Assembly (NCBI GenBank): GCA_039621445.1
Contig: CP154954.1
Span: 51,501,847-51,565,846, forward strand
DNA length: 64,000 nt
Direction of reading: 5' to 3'
Source: Euglena gracilis
Taxonomy: Eukaryota > Euglenida > Euglenophyceae > Euglenales
Below are positions 1 to 13,300 of this stretch, piece by piece (position 1 is the first letter of the stretch; the number at the start of each line of letters is the position of its first letter). The notes below the pieces were generated by a model. The model made no database searches. It saw only the letters and a program-made list of their open reading frames with translations, and was not told the origin of the DNA. The position numbers and the translations under genes are program-made.

Positions 1-620
1 AAATGAGCAGGAGGAAGAGACCCCGCTCCAACAATTAGCCCCTACTGACTGCGCGACATTTTCTTCACAAATGACTGCAAATAATTGTTCGCAAAAATAA
101 CTTAACACCTCCAACGTTAAGATTATTGTTTCTTTTTTTCTTTCAAAAAGCACTCAAAAATGAGCTTTGTGCCTGGTGAGTTCTTTGCATTTAAGGCTTT
201 TGATTCCGTGTCAAAAATCCCCCACCCATGTCCTTTGCAAAAAAAGTCTTACTTTTGGTCAAAACAAAAAAATTGGTACACATATATGACGAAGATTTTT
301 TTGTGAACACAAGCGAACAGAGATTTATTTTTGGTGAAAACAAATGCACTCCAATTATTTTTTTGGTGAACACGATATACAGGAAAAAAAACTTTGGTGA
401 ACATACAAACTGAATGTCTGCTTGCGTTCAACTGATTTCAGAAATCCATCATGTTTATTCTTTGGGAAAGAAACGGGGGGGGGATATGTTGTTTTGCTTT
501 GCATCCCTTCGCGAGAGGGCGTGCGTCGAGATGACATTTCTGGGGGAAACGTCGAACTCTTCTGGGATCATCAGCCAACAAACCTTCAAATTGTCGGAAC
601 AAGAGAATTGGAACACATAC
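1..620. other. Probable POLA1 intron
   Basis: No exon was recognised. The stretch is AT-rich with a 12-14 bp motif TTTGGTGAACA repeated imperfectly at about 300-400. It should be intron between the exon at 621-798 and exons outside the window. Confidence 0.4.
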
Positions 621-798
621 CTTCATGGTTCACAATACATGAGATGGCCGCAATTTCATTCACCTTCTGCTTCTCATTCAGGAAGGTCAGCATGTTAAGG
701 CTCATCACGGTGATGGGTGGGGGCGGAAGGTCACTGTCGGGCAGTGCCACAACGGCCTTGGGTGACTCCACCATCCACTCCACGCTGGCCCACGTGAT
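621..798 (-). CDS. POLA1: POLA1 exon, start of the inactive exonuclease-like domain
   Basis: This 178-nt exon is preceded by a clean acceptor (tgtttgcag at 799-807) and ends at donor GTATGT (620 downwards). It opens in phase 0 with ITWASVEWM, aligning to the VSWCKVEAM stretch of animal polymerase alpha, then runs through PPPPITVMSLNMLTFLN to NEIAAISCIVNHE. The DxE exonuclease signature is replaced by S-L-N, which distinguishes alpha from the proofreading B-family polymerases. Confidence 0.88.
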
Positions 799-3252
799 CT
801 GCAAACAACACAGCCTCTGGAGTGGTTCAAGACCAGAGCCCATCAACAAAACTAGGGGGCATTAAGAACATAGAAACATTGTTGCATCAACACTACGTTG
901 GAAAACTTCCAAACTACTCCAAAAAATCAACAAAATTGGAAGAGATAAAAAAATTTTAATAAAATTTGTGCAAAAACGGGGTGCTTTACACCACTCCCGA
1001 GGGTCCAGGCCGAAATCCAGACCAAAAAGACACAATAATCTGCAAATTATGAAAAAAACTGATTTTTTTTACCCAAAACTTTAGCTGGGCAGCCGATTTT
1101 TGTTTGTTGGTTTTTTGTCTGTTTTCGGCCCATGTTTTGAACCACCAAGGCAAAAGCCTAAGCCAGCAAAGAGCAGCGGTGGGGGGTGGGGGGTCGTAGC
1201 CTGTTGGCAGCAAACTGGTTGCTGGCTGGTCCCCGGCACTCGGCATACAAAAAATCCAATAAAGCTGTCTTTGGACGACCATCCACCAATCTATGAACAC
1301 AAATGCCTGTGCTTGACAATTGCCTGGCAGTGCTGCTACGCAAGCATTTCATCAAAAATCTATGAGCACAAGATACAATGAGGGGAGATCACACATTGAT
1401 GATAATCCTGCAGCTAACAAATGAGAGGAAACAAAACAACCTGATTACTTTCGTTGACAGGAACTGCTCCACTGATGGACAACCATGATGGTCCCTTCAG
1501 CTTCCGCTTCAAAAGTAGCAGCTCAAGAAAACTGAGCGGAGAGATGCAGAGCAGGGTTTTTTTTTAAAGACCGGGGGGGGGGTCCCCCCCACCAAGCACC
1601 TGTGGCAGATTCCAAAATTTAGCCCACGGTCGGCTGCGGCTGCAAATGCAAATGCAAATTTTAGCCCACGGCCGGCTGCGGCTGCGGCTGCAAATTTTCT
1701 CAAAACTGGAAAAAAAAACTGCAAAAAACTGCACACGTGTGCAGTTTTTTTCAGAAAAATGCTGCAAAAAACCGCAAAAAAAACCAAAAACGTGAAAACT
1801 GCAAAAAAACTGCAAAAATTGCACAGTGCATATTTCTCCCCCCCCCCTGCACGCATCCTCCCTGCGGGGGTGGCCTCACCACCGGCCTAACTTCACCACC
1901 GGCCTGACTGCCCGCACCCCAGCACCTGCCCTTCCAGGGTCCTTCCACAAGCAGGGAGGGCAAAATCCTTGTGGGGGCCGACTGTTCGGCGGCCTTTATC
2001 TTTCGTTCCCCCTGCTCATCTGCCGCCTTTGGGAATCATTTGGGGCCCGCCAGGCAGGATGTGTGTCGCGCGCGCGGCCAATCCAGGCCGGCCGGTCTTC
2101 ACCCTAACCCTCCGCCTTCACTAACCCAGGGTACCTGTGCCCAGCGGGGAATTTAATACCCCCCAGCAAAAATTCAGAAAATAGCCGGGAAAAACAGCAC
2201 AAAACACACAAAAACACGCAAAATTTGCCGAAATAGAAAAACAAAAAAGCAAAAAAAAACGGGTTGCGTCCTCCCCATTCCCCGCCAGCGGGTCAAATTG
2301 TCACTTTCACATTTCTTGAAATCCGGGGGGGGGGGGCGATATAAATGGGGTCGTATAAACGGTTCGTATTCTCGATGGGGGGGGGGACGGGACGAAGCGA
2401 CGTGCACTCTCTCCCCCTGTTTCGTCGTCCACCTCCAATGCACAACAATCCATCTGCTCATATTTATCTCAAAAAATTGACGCTGGGGTGATCCTGAACG
2501 CTCCTTCTGTGTTAACTACTTTGTTGTGCTTTGCCTTGGTGTGCACTGGATGCAAGGGAGGGAGTCGGTATAAATAGATTTTCCTCCAGGGCTGGTGTAA
2601 ATGGGGGGGGGGTCGGTGTGAATGAATTTCTTCTGATTTTCCTTGGGGGGGTATAAATGGGGGGTCAATCCAAATGGGGGGGGTTACCCCTCTCCCCGGG
2701 GGTGCGACCAGGCTGTTTTTTACCAACCCCGGGGGGGGGGGCCGGAGTGCCTGTGAGTGCCTGCCCAGGCAGGCACAACCCCCCCCTGGGGGGGGGGGGG
2801 GGTCGGATTTCGGCCTGTGCCCGGGCACATTCCTTTGAAAATAGGCCATTTTTGGCTCCCCGGCGCCTTCGGCGGGTAGGGCACACGGCCAAAAGTGCCC
2901 TAGCACAACCCCGGCGCCGAAGGCGCCGGGGTTGTGCTAGGGCACTTTTGGCCGTGTGCCCTACCCCCCCCCCCCGGGTGGGGTCGGATTTGGAGTGCCT
3001 TGGGGTGCCTGCCCAGGCAGGCACCCCCCCCCCGGGGTGGGGTCGGCACCCGACTAAAATACAGCCTGGGTGCGACCTCAAAAAGAAGCCTGATCTTCAC
3101 ATGTAAAAATTCATGTAGTATGGGTCCTTATCCTGATGGCACTCCCTCATTTCTGGATGTGTGAACAATGGCATGGAAGCACCTTCGGTTTGCGCCAAAC
3201 GCTCGCTGGAACGTCTTGAATTTGCTGCAGTCACCCACGTTGAGGGGTGGGC
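621..3252 (-). CDS. POLA1: DNA polymerase alpha catalytic subunit, partial gene (two exons recognised)
   Basis: The catalytic subunit of the polymerase alpha-primase complex extends RNA primers in the nucleus at replication start. Two minus-strand exons (3183-3252 and 621-798) encode consecutive parts of the region before and at the start of the exonuclease-like domain. The upstream exon has CSKFKTFQRAFGAN, matching the family's FSHVFGTN-type motif. The downstream exon has PPPPITVMSLNMLTFLN followed by NEIAAIS, matching the PPLVVMS...NEI segment. The acidic exonuclease I residues of delta and epsilon polymerases are absent, as expected for alpha. About 20-25 residues that should lie between them (the KGPCWL region) were not found with confidence; a weak candidate begins near 1264. 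The polymerase domain would lie left of base 1. N-terminal exons upstream of 3.25 kb were not recognised. Family assignment is by remembered motifs, not by a search. Confidence 0.85.
799..3182. other. POLA1 intron region with G-tracts, duplications and a large palindrome
   Basis: Contents are a short tandem duplication of a CGGCTGCGGCTGCAAAT unit (1619-1697), poly-G runs at 1571-1579, 2326-2335, 2380-2389, 2732-2741 and 2796-2801, and the palindrome at 2874-2966. A weak candidate mini-exon on the minus strand starts after GACAG at 1264 and encodes SFIGFFVCRVPG, possibly the segment after FGAN; I do not rely on it. Confidence 0.4.
2874..2966. repeat. Perfect 93-bp palindrome (45-bp arms, 3-base loop)
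   Basis: The arms at 2874-2918 and 2922-2966 are exact reverse complements, separated by GAA. The centre is GGCGCC-GAA-GGCGCC, the same core found in many short hairpins in this window. The arms include GGGCACACGGCC and AAGTGCCCTAGC. Self-complementary palindromes of this size are usually unstable, so a perfect copy suggests recent origin or an assembly artefact. Confidence 0.95.
3183..3252 (-). CDS. POLA1: POLA1 exon with FGAN motif
   Basis: This 70-nt exon follows a pyrimidine-rich acceptor (tctgccccag). The reading GPPLNVGDCSKFKTFQRAFGAN followed by R aligns with the segment of polymerase alpha that ends in FGTNTSS. The donor used here is GTGCTT, chosen because AG plus one base then completes the conserved Ser; a later GT at GTTCAC is possible but would add residues that do not match. 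Confidence 0.75.
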
Positions 3253-3873
3253 CTGGGGCAGAGAATGACGGGGTAAAACTCAACGGCGGCAATCACGCAG
3301 ACATATCACTTGAAACCACTGGACCAACAATGCCCCCTTTCCAAACTCTCTTATTTGTTGATCAATCCACCGATCCTTCCGTCGACCTAAACACACATGG
3401 CCAGATTTGAAGCGGTTCAAAGCATGGTAATGGAACAAAGAGACACACAAGATGCTGGGTAGCGGACTTTGATCCATTTTGTCTTCTCACGAGGGACACC
3501 CTCTTCTTCGAATGCATACCATCTGTAGAAACAGGGGGGAGAAATGCAACATAAACCATCAAAAAACGTAACAAAAAAAAAAAAAAAAAAACCAAATTCG
3601 CAAATGAACACAAAAAAAAAACGCCAATTGCAAATGAATGCATAAATTCCTTCGGGTATTCCCCAGAATGTACATCGTTCTGCTGGAGAGGAGTGAGAAA
3701 ATTTTTCACGTTCTCCAGGGGAATTTTTTTCATTATGCAACTGGACTTTGATGTTTGCTTTGATAAAAACATGCTGATTCTGAAAATATGCTTTGGTCTC
3801 CGAAAAAAAATGGGGTCAAAATGTGCAAATTTCTAAATTAAAAAATTGCTCACAAAAATCGAAAAACCACCAA

Positions 3874-3909
<36 letters not shown>

Positions 3910-6416
3910 AACAACGAAAAAAATACAAATTTTGCCAAAAAAAGAAAAAAATACATCGGAAATGTTTTGTAGCTCCTACCACTAATACCAGCCAGTTTGA
4001 GGATTGTTCCTCGTCGTGGTGTGACTAAATATGTCCTGAGTGATGCGCCTTCGCTAAGCAGTAATCCCAATAATGCGGTACAGGGTGGTTCGTGAAAGGC
4101 AGGATTTTCTCCCACCCCAATAAAATTTGGATTTTCCATTGCTGCCAATGCCTGACTTGCCCCTTACCAGCCACTTCTCTGCTGGTGAGCAGGGGCAACT
4201 GAAACATCGAAAATCGAACAATCATCAACGGAAAATCCAAATCCAAAAAAAACCTCAGCACACGTCTGGGACAAACGTTATTTTTTTCAATGCAAAAACA
4301 AAACTGTGGTGACCTTGGACAGAGCTCGACATATCTCACGTATCTAGCGAAATGGATACCTCGATGATCCTTCCCTCACCTGAGCTTCTCTGGGCTTCAA
4401 TCTTCCGAGATGAAGCCCGATGAGCTCAATGACCTCCCCCCCCCCGTCTCTTTGGCACAATCACCAACCTGGACCATACATTTTTTTACCAACCCCTGGG
4501 GGGGTCACTCCACTTTTTCCACCCAGTCAGTCACTTTTTGGGGGAAGCCAGTCAGTCACTACCCCCCTCAGGGCAGAACGGGAAGGCCTGGTGGGGGGTG
4601 GGCGCCCCCCCATCCAGGAGGTGGGGGTGGGTCGGCCGCCCCACCCACCACAGCATTTTCACCAATTTTGGGGAAACGGGGATGTTGGCCGGTAAAATTT
4701 TTTAAGATTTGTTTTGAAAATGAACCCAAATTGCATGATTTCTTGATGGAAAACCACAAAAAAATCTCAAAAATCTCAAAAATTTCAGGTTGAAAAATTG
4801 GTAGTTTTTAGGAGGGGGGTGAAAAAACGAACGTCAAGAAAAATGGACCAAATTTTGGCACAATCAAATTTTACTGACATTTTTTTCTCTTGGAATTTTT
4901 TTTGGATCTTCAACAGCATGTTTTGCTTCAAAAATTTCTCAAAAGCAAATTTTTTGAGATTATTTAAAATTTTTGAAGGGGTGAAAAATGGGGTTTTGAG
5001 GGGTGTATGGGGGACCTCCTATATGGGACCCAAAATGGGTAAAAAAACAACAACACCCGGCATCGAAGGCGCCGGACAACTTTTGGGGTCCAAAAATTAG
5101 TGCTCCCGGAAATATGGGAAGAGGTGGTGGTGGGGGGTGGGTCGACCCCCCCACCCCACCACCCTGGCTGTTCGGCCGATTCCCGTTCTGCCCTGCCCCC
5201 TGGGGGGGGGGTCGGCCAGTGACTAAATGATTGCATGGTCTGGACTCACAGCTCCCCAAGAGAAAAAACAATGAAGAACACAAGGACAATATATAACAAA
5301 AAGAAGCGGAAATTGAAAAAAAAAATAGGTGGAAATATTGTTCCATTTTCTGTGTTTTTGAATATTCTTTGGGTAAAATGTATATATGTTTGCATGTATG
5401 TTTCTCCCCATGATTTTCACTCACTTGCATTTTTGCATTCAAAATTCAAAAATGCTGGACTTTCCTGATGATTACCCACAAAAGAAGCAGAAATTGAAAA
5501 TTTCAACTGTCATCATTTTGACATCTTCCTGATCACTGTGAACTGGGACCGCACGGGGAAGTGGGAAATGGGAAGCACGGGCAAAGACTTTGCCTGCCAT
5601 GGTGTCCTAGACCAGGTGCCCACAACATGCGGTGCAAAAAAAGATCAGTCCCTGTGGCAAATGGTCCCTGTGCATCATTGTGCACACAGACCATTTGCAC
5701 AAACGTACCATTTGACCAGTTGTGCAACTGCAAATGTGGTCCATTGAGATGATGCATTTGCACAATTGTATGCATACTTGTGACAAAGAATCGTTGATAA
5801 CACACAGATCACTCAAAAGCACGAGCAATATGAATAGGGAGGGGTCCAGCGTTAGTGCCCCAATGATGATGCACAGAACTCTTGGACCGGTGCCTCCATC
5901 GGGGGTTTGCACGATGCGGCTTTGCCCATCACTACGTGAAAAAGAGGGTCTCTTACCAGGGGAAAGTTGTTGACTTTGGGGCAACTCCAGGGTTATCATT
6001 GTTTTTTGGATTTGTTCTGCATCAAGATGATTCCTTCTGGGGGTTGACGTGGGTGCAATTATCCAGATGCTCACTCCATTGCCCCCCCCCCAGAGAGTTT
6101 GTCCGGCTCACAAGCTCTGGCCCCAGACCCCCAGGTTCGGCCAGCTGAAGGGTGGTTGGATGCCCATTGTTTTGCCTTGGAAGGCGCCAATGGACCCAAA
6201 TCGAAATGGGCTCCACAGCTCCACAGCTGGACCTCCGAATTGGTGGTGTTTTCTTTTGGAACGATCGCTTTGCCTTGATTCCCCCTCATGGTTTCATATC
6301 TCCCGAGGTCTATCCTGAAATACCCTGAAACAGAAGCCCTTTCTGGGGGGGGGGGCAGCCAGCACCGTTTCCCCCAACCGCTCTGTATGTTTAGGCACCA
6401 TGCACGCTGGGATGAC
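3253..6416. other. No gene recognised; AT-rich with G-rich islands
   Basis: The stretch between the POLA1 exon and the last recognised coiled-coil exon should hold the 3' end of one gene and the 5' end of the other, but no convincing exon was found. It contains an (AC)n run (3879-3904), G-rich islands at 4430-4660 and 5100-5232, and a block at 5655-5780 with repeated gcaaatgg/tttgcac motifs. The GTCGGCCAGTGACTAA segment near 5210-5226 recurs at 8355-8371. Confidence 0.5.
3879..3904. repeat. (AC)n microsatellite
   Basis: About 13 uninterrupted AC dinucleotides. Confidence 0.95.
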
Positions 6417-6530
6417 CTGCAGTTGCTGCTTCTCTGCGCGCAGGGAGCCGAGCTGGCCCTGGAACTGGGCGGCCTCGCGAGTCAAGGTGGCCACCGCCTC
6501 CGCCAGGGCCTCCGCCTCGGCATGGGAGGC
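6417..6530 (-). CDS. Coiled-coil gene exon, last recognised
   Basis: This 114-nt phase-0 exon lies between acceptor catccccag and donor GTCATC. It encodes ASHAEAEALAEAVATLTREA, then AQFQGQLGSLRAEKQQLQ, an Ala/Glu/Gln coiled coil. Being open at the 3' side, it is not the last exon. Confidence 0.7.
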
Positions 6531-9500
6531 CTGGGGATGGACAGTGTGCAACGTGTGCAAAACGGGGACATGGAAACCTTCCGGGATTTCAACGATTGTT
6601 GGACATCACGGCCCAAATAATCTTCACAATTGCCAAGCCGTTGGGATTGCCCGACGGGTGGCTGTTGACGGAATTTTGAGCAACTTGTTCGAAGCTTCGT
6701 TGCTGCTTTTCGAGCAACTCTTTCAAAGCTGCACGAGTCCCTCCGTGCCATTTTTACAGAAACGAACCAAATGTTTCTGGGCCATCAGGGTTTCCCCAAG
6801 AATTTGAATGATAAGAATGCCATTGTCGGTGAATCAAGATTGTCAAGAATGCCAAGAATATGAATTATGACATCAATTTTGGAACCAATTTATCTTTTGG
6901 GGGGGTTGGGGTTTATCAAAGACCTTGACGAAAACCCCATTCGTCATTTTCACTCAATACAAGAACTGCGGGAAAATCAGAAATGGGTGGCAAACTCAGG
7001 CACTCTGGGTGATGTTTTCCTTGACTTTGTTTGCATTACAGAGGCTTGATGCATGAATGAAATTTAAAATAAGACAAGAATCATAAATTTTCTCCATACT
7101 TCTTTCGTTTTGTGTCAACTGTGGCACGCCTCAGATTTTTTGGGGAGAGGTTGCCATCCTCAGCGAAAAAAAGGGAAAAAAAGCAGTTTGAAATGCCACA
7201 TAAAAAAAACAGCGGAGATTCTGCACACCGATAGGCCAAATGAACAACACAGGACTGCACTGCAGCCATCAGAGGGTTTTTTTAGGGCCCTGGGAGGGTC
7301 GGCCCGGACCAGGGGGTATTTTTTAAGGCGCCTTAAAAACCTTAAAAAACCTTAAAAAAATCGTCTTGGAAAATTTTTCGAATTTCGAGCAATAAAGAAG
7401 TCACAAAATCTCGGCAAAACAAGCCAACTCCTCGGGAAAAAATAATTTCTGGCATTGCCGGAACATTGTCTATCTGAAAAAATGGGTTTTCAACTGTTTT
7501 AAGTTTGGACACCCGTAGGTGGGGTGGCAGCGGGTATTTTTTAAGGCGTACATTTTTAATTTGAATTTTTATAAGGTTTTTTCAGGAATTTTTTAAGGTT
7601 TTTCAAGATTTTTAAGGCATTTTTAAATTTTTAAGGCATCTATTTTCCAAGGGCAGTCAAAGAGCCATCTGGGCATCGAACGGGGGCACCGAATTAATGC
7701 AAAAAGACCCTCTGAAAAAAATATTTGCGTTTTGAAAAGCTCCCCTGTGCCACTTGACCCGCCCACACCATGGGAACATGGCTGGGACATCCCACAACGC
7801 CTCCACACCTCCAGTGCGCTCCTCAGGTGGCTGACCTCCACCAGCAGCTGGTCCCGCTCCTCCTGCAGCGCCGTGGCCTCCGTCGCCCCCGCCAGCACGT
7901 CCCCACTCGGGGGAGGCCCCCGGCCGGGCACGGCAGAGGCAAGCCGTGAGAAATTCCACCCCCTGGGCTTTTTTTTTTTGAGTTGCAGAGGGATCAAGCT
8001 CACTGGCCCAAGCATCGGTGACCTTACCAATATTCTTGGCTGAATCCATCCAGGACCATACAGTGTTTTACTGACCTCCCCCCCCCCCCGGGGGGCCACT
8101 TGCACTCTCCCAAAAGCCAGTCATTCACTTTTTTTTATCGGAAAACCAGTCAGTCTCCCCCAGGGAGGGGGGTGAGCCACTCTGGATTCGAAGGGAAATT
8201 TGACCAAAAATGTGACAAAAAAGGCCCAAAAAAACTTCCGGTGCCTTTGGCACCGGGTCACTTTGGTGTTTGCGAACCTCCCCTGGAGAGGGGTTCCGGG
8301 CCGAAAGCCAATCAGTCACACTAAGAAAGCCCTTCACCCCTGGGGGGGGGGGGGGGTCGGCCAGTGACTAAGTGATTGGGTGTCAGGACGATGGGCGGGG
8401 TGGATATTCCTTGAAAGGGAAAGAAAATAAAAGGAAAAAGGCAGTGTGGGGGGGAATGCGACGTGGTGCTGATGGATGTGTAGCCAATCCCAAAAAGCCT
8501 CCAAATTCTGCAAAAAGAGAAAGCCCCCCGAAACAACCTCGTCCCACAAAACACTCCATTCCCTCCCTGCCACTCTGATTGTCAACGGACGGGGGCCCGC
8601 CGCTGCCTCGGAGCCTGGCGTCTGGCGCTGCTGCCCCTGCAGGGCCCATGCCCGGAACTCAGCCTGATGCACCTGGAGCAGGGAGGGGGAGACGCGGCAT
8701 GGACCCTCAAAAAATGTGATGCAAACACACAAATAAATGCAAATAAACACACAGACGCAAGGCCTATGTAAACTCCTTCAAATTTCAACGTTTGAAAAAA
8801 ACTTCCCAGCAATAATCGGGAAAATCACCAGGAAAAAGAACACACACACACAAGCAAAAACACAAATTTCGCCGAAATCGAAAAACACAAAAAAAACCAT
8901 TTGTGTCCGACCTCTGCCTGGAGCAGGGCGGTGCCAAGCGACCCCCCCCCCCAGGGAATCCAGCTCATAGGCTGGAAAGTTTGGGCTCACTGGAAAATGG
9001 CTGCTGGCTGCCCCCCCCCCCTTCGGCTGAGGCAACGCCCTGACCTGGAGGCGGAGGCGGCTAATCTCGTCCTCCATCGCCTGGCGCTCCTCCTCGATCC
9101 GCCGCTGCGTTCGTTGTGTCTGCGGGGCAAGAGCCGTGCGCGGGAGAGCAGTTGGTTGGGTGGCGGTGGGTGGGTTGGTGGGTGTGGTGGGCCATTCGAT
9201 TGATGAAGGCTGGCTCCTGCCGAGGGGCATGGGAATGCCAGAAGGGGGGTCCAGGCGCGCTGTTCCCGAAGCACATTACCAAAATCAACGAGGCAGCTTC
9301 CCACTTTTAATTGACTTGATACTTCGAACTTAACAAACTGTTATTGCTGTTCTGCAGCCAATTGCTTCCATTTGCATATATATATTTTCATTGAATGAAT
9401 GGCTATCAGTGAGGGAGTTGCCTTCGTTTGGGCGTTGTTTTCTTTGGGGGGCATCACAGTCAAGCTGCAAGCGGGACGGGTGGCGAGGGATGGTGGGCAA

Positions 9501-10270
9501 GTCAACCTGGGCGTCCCTCTCCACCTTGCAGATGGCCCGCTGGAGGGACGCAATCTGCGCCTTGCAGAGTTCAGCCGCGGAGCCGTCCTCCAACCCCGAG
9601 TTGTGCTTCGGACTTTGAAGACCTTTTGACTACTGATTTCACTCATTTCTCCTTTAAAAAAAAATACTTCAAAATCAATGGTCACTGCATTGGGACCTTT
9701 CAATGATGCAATTGGATGCCCCCTTTTGCCAATGCTTCTCAGACCCCATGAACTTACCCAACCAGGAAGTGATGGGTTCGGGTGGCGAGGCAGAAGCTTG
9801 GGGCAGGTTCTGATTGGGGTGGGGGTTTATGTGAACCTCTGCCTTGAAAAAAAAAAGCTTGCTCAAATTTATGCAATTTTACGATGACAGTTTAATAATG
9901 GTAAACCTGCATGGGAATATGTGGAACAACCCCCCAAATATGAACCGGTTGATTTTATTTCAGTTTCCAAAAATCGGCCCAGGGTTGCTTATGTTTGAGG
10001 GTTGCTTGTCGAGAGAGGTTGGGGGGGTTACAGCCGATGAAATTTGATCTCTCCTTCCAGATTTCTGACGAATCTGAATTTGTGTTTGTTCCTCTCCAAT
10101 GTTAGCCTGACCTAAGCATTCAAAGGAGGTGTGGCATCAACCCATGCAATCAGAGATACACAGTAGGCCCCTGGGGGGGTCCCACTAGCAAATCTTTGCC
10201 ATATACGTATGTATGTATGTATGGTGCATGGATGGATGTACGTGTGTATGCATGCAGACAGACAGACAAA

Positions 10271-10301
<31 letters not shown>

Positions 10302-13300
10302 ACAGACAGATCATACATGCATGTGTTTGGGGGTCTTCGGTCAACTGCCTTTAGCTACTGGGACGCCCATTTGACACCCGTTTTCGTGCCACCGCGGGAC
10401 CATTTTTGCGGGTGGGGCAGGTTTGGTGTTAGGATGGGGAGTAGTGTTAGGAATAGGGTTAGGGTTAGAATTTTCTGGGTGATTTAGGCCCTAAATTGGA
10501 TTTATTTGGCTAATTTTAGGCAAAAATTAAGACAAGCAGGTCCAATTTTGGCTTCGCTTTTTTCCTAAAACCCTAACCCTCACCCTAATCCCAACCTAAA
10601 CCCAATCCTGACCTGAATCTGAACAGAAAAAAATGCGAATGGGCGCCAAACGGAAAGTTGGAGTTTGCCAACCTCCACCACATTTTACTAACGTGGGATC
10701 CCCCTTGGGGGGAGTCCACTGGTAAATCATTGCCATACACCATTTATAAAATCGTCAAGTATAGACCACCTGCCCCAAATAGAAGCCCCCTCCGGGTTCA
10801 CCTCCAAAAATCCATTAACACCCCCCCCCCCGCAGGGCGATCTAGCGTATTCGACCGAAAATCGGCCAAAAAAAAACGGAGAAAACACTGACAATATTTT
10901 CCCAAAGGCAGGTGCACTTTGGGGGAAATCGATATCTTGCATCGTAGGACCCATCAACCCAAAACATCGAAAAATGCACTTTTGGACTTTTTGAGTTTTC
11001 GGCCCCCCGTTTGATCCCCGATCCCTGGACCAGCCTCAGCCTCCCGTTGGCCGAGGTTCAAATAGAAGCCTCTCCCCTTGGGTTTTCGACCGAATAGTAG
11101 CCCCGGGGGACTTCTAATTGGGGCGGGGGTTTTAAACATACAACTAAGAAACGAAGAAGAAGCCAACGTACAACAAAGAAGGGATTTTTTAAAACCTTTG
11201 GACCCCATTCACCCAACCCAAAGCTGGCGTCCATCCGGCCCAGCGGAAGACCGCCCCGGCCCAGCTCCTCGCTGTGCTGCTGGCACTCGGCGTCCCTGGC
11301 CCGCAGGCGCTGCAGCAGCCGCTGGTTGTCCTGGGCCAACCGCTGGCCGGTCTCCAGCAGGGAGGCCTCGAAGCCAGCGTCCTTTAGACCAACCCCGAGG
11401 ACACATGGAGGCGCTTCCAACAGACCAGACACACACATACCATGCATTGTTTTTTAAGGCGCCTTGAAAACCTTAAAACACGCCTAAATTTTTTGGCCAA
11501 AATGCCTTAAAATTTTTCGGACAGGCAAAAAATTCCTCCCACCGAGCATGAACGAACTCACAAAATCTCGGCAAAAACAGACCAACTCCGGGAAGAAAAA
11601 ATTTTTTTCTGGCATCGCTGGAACAATATTTATCCAACCAATCTCAAAAAAAATAAGTGCTTTTGACTTTTTTGATTTTGCACCACATAAGATGCCCGGA
11701 TAGCCCTTGGGAAAAAGCAAGTGAAAATGACTTGAAATGCGTTCAAATATTCAAAAAAAAATTCCCTTAAAAAATAATGCCTGACACACACTCGCACGCG
11801 CGGGAACGCCCGGGGGATGCCAGAATTTTAGGAGGAAATTATAAACATTATTCAGATTCAGCGCGGACTGAAAATTGCCTGGACCAACCCTCACTGGGGG
11901 AAGGGAGGGGGGGTTCATTCAAGAACCGTTTTTCAGAAAGTTGAAAATTGTATTGTTTTTCTGCAGGGCCTTCCATTTCCTTCTTCCACCAAACATGTGG
12001 CTCAACGTTCGGACAGGGTCTGGCCCGGGCAATTCACCTCGAAAAGGGCCTCTCCACGGGGGGACCCTTTGGCCCCACCCACCCCAAACCCCCAAGTCCA
12101 TTCCCCTCCGACTCCCCACCTGCCCATGGCCCCCATCTTCGGGGGGCACACGAGGTGCTGGAGAAGGAGCCTGCTCTGGGCTGCCCGCCGCTGCGCTGCC
12201 CGCCCACGGCGAGAACGCGCTGAGGCGGCTCTCATGGTCCGGCGTCGTGAAGAGGGCAGTCCTCTGTCAGCGGGGGAGAGACCCCCGTGCCAGGGGCACC
12301 ACCGTGACCCTTGACGGAAGGACAAAATTCGGCCACTGGGACATTTGACTGAATATCAGGCATTGTTTTTTGACGCACATGAAAAAACTTTTATAAAAAA
12401 AACTGAAAACCCCTTCAAAGAGCATTGCCAAAATGCATTAAAACCTTGAAAAAGAACATGTGGTTTTCAAAGGTGTTTAAGGTTAAATTTTTTCAAATAT
12501 CGACCAAAAAAAGAGGTCGCAAAATTTCGGCAAATCCAAGCCAGCTCCGGACAAAAAAAAATAATTTTTTTTTATTTTTTTCTGGCATCTGCAACCACCC
12601 AAAACTCAAAAAAAAGTTCTTAACTTTTAAGAACATTCTTTTTTAACTTTTTTATTTTCAACCTGAACTGAGGTCAATTTGATGCCCAGATGGCTTTGAA
12701 CTGCACTTGGGGGGAAAAAACGGACGCCTTGAAATCTTAAAACTCTTAAAGTGCCTTAAAAGGCTTGAAAAACAGCCTGAAAAAAGCATTAAAAAACTTT
12801 GAAAATTATTGAAAAAAATTACCTAAAAAATAAAACAAATGCCCGCTAAGCATCCACAGGTGAAAAGGTTTGGCGTTCCTGACTAAAAAACCAGTCGACG
12901 TTGGAGAAAAATTGATTTCCAGGATCCATTGAACACTGCTTTTATACCCAAAAACATCAAAAAGATGATTATGTCACTTTCAATTTTCAACCACGTTTGG
13001 GGTCCTTAGTTTTAAAAAAAATGTGTCGCCCCAGGTCCGCATGGAGCCCAAAGGCTGACGGGAGAGGAAGCTGGAGACTTCATGAACTTTTCAGTGACAC
13101 CCAGGGCTGTCCGTAAGGGTGAAAAAAAATGTCCTCTCCCAACACTTTCAATGCAAAATTCACTGGAAAAATTGGTCAAAAAATGGCCATATGGGCTCAA
13201 TCTTCTGAAAGAGAGAACAGCCATCCATTGTCGCACCCCCATTCATCGAAGTCAAACATTATCGGCATGACCATCAGCAACGTGTGAAAATAGTCTTTGT

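Noticed and set aside
10427-10630. Chromosome end (telomere)
   Set aside because: Motifs are degenerate, bidirectional and internal, with genes on both sides.
12152-12263. Ser/Pro/Ala-rich reading of the 12.2-kb exon
   Set aside because: Open, but its phase does not connect to the 11.38-kb exon, whereas the Arg/Ala-rich frame fits both neighbours.
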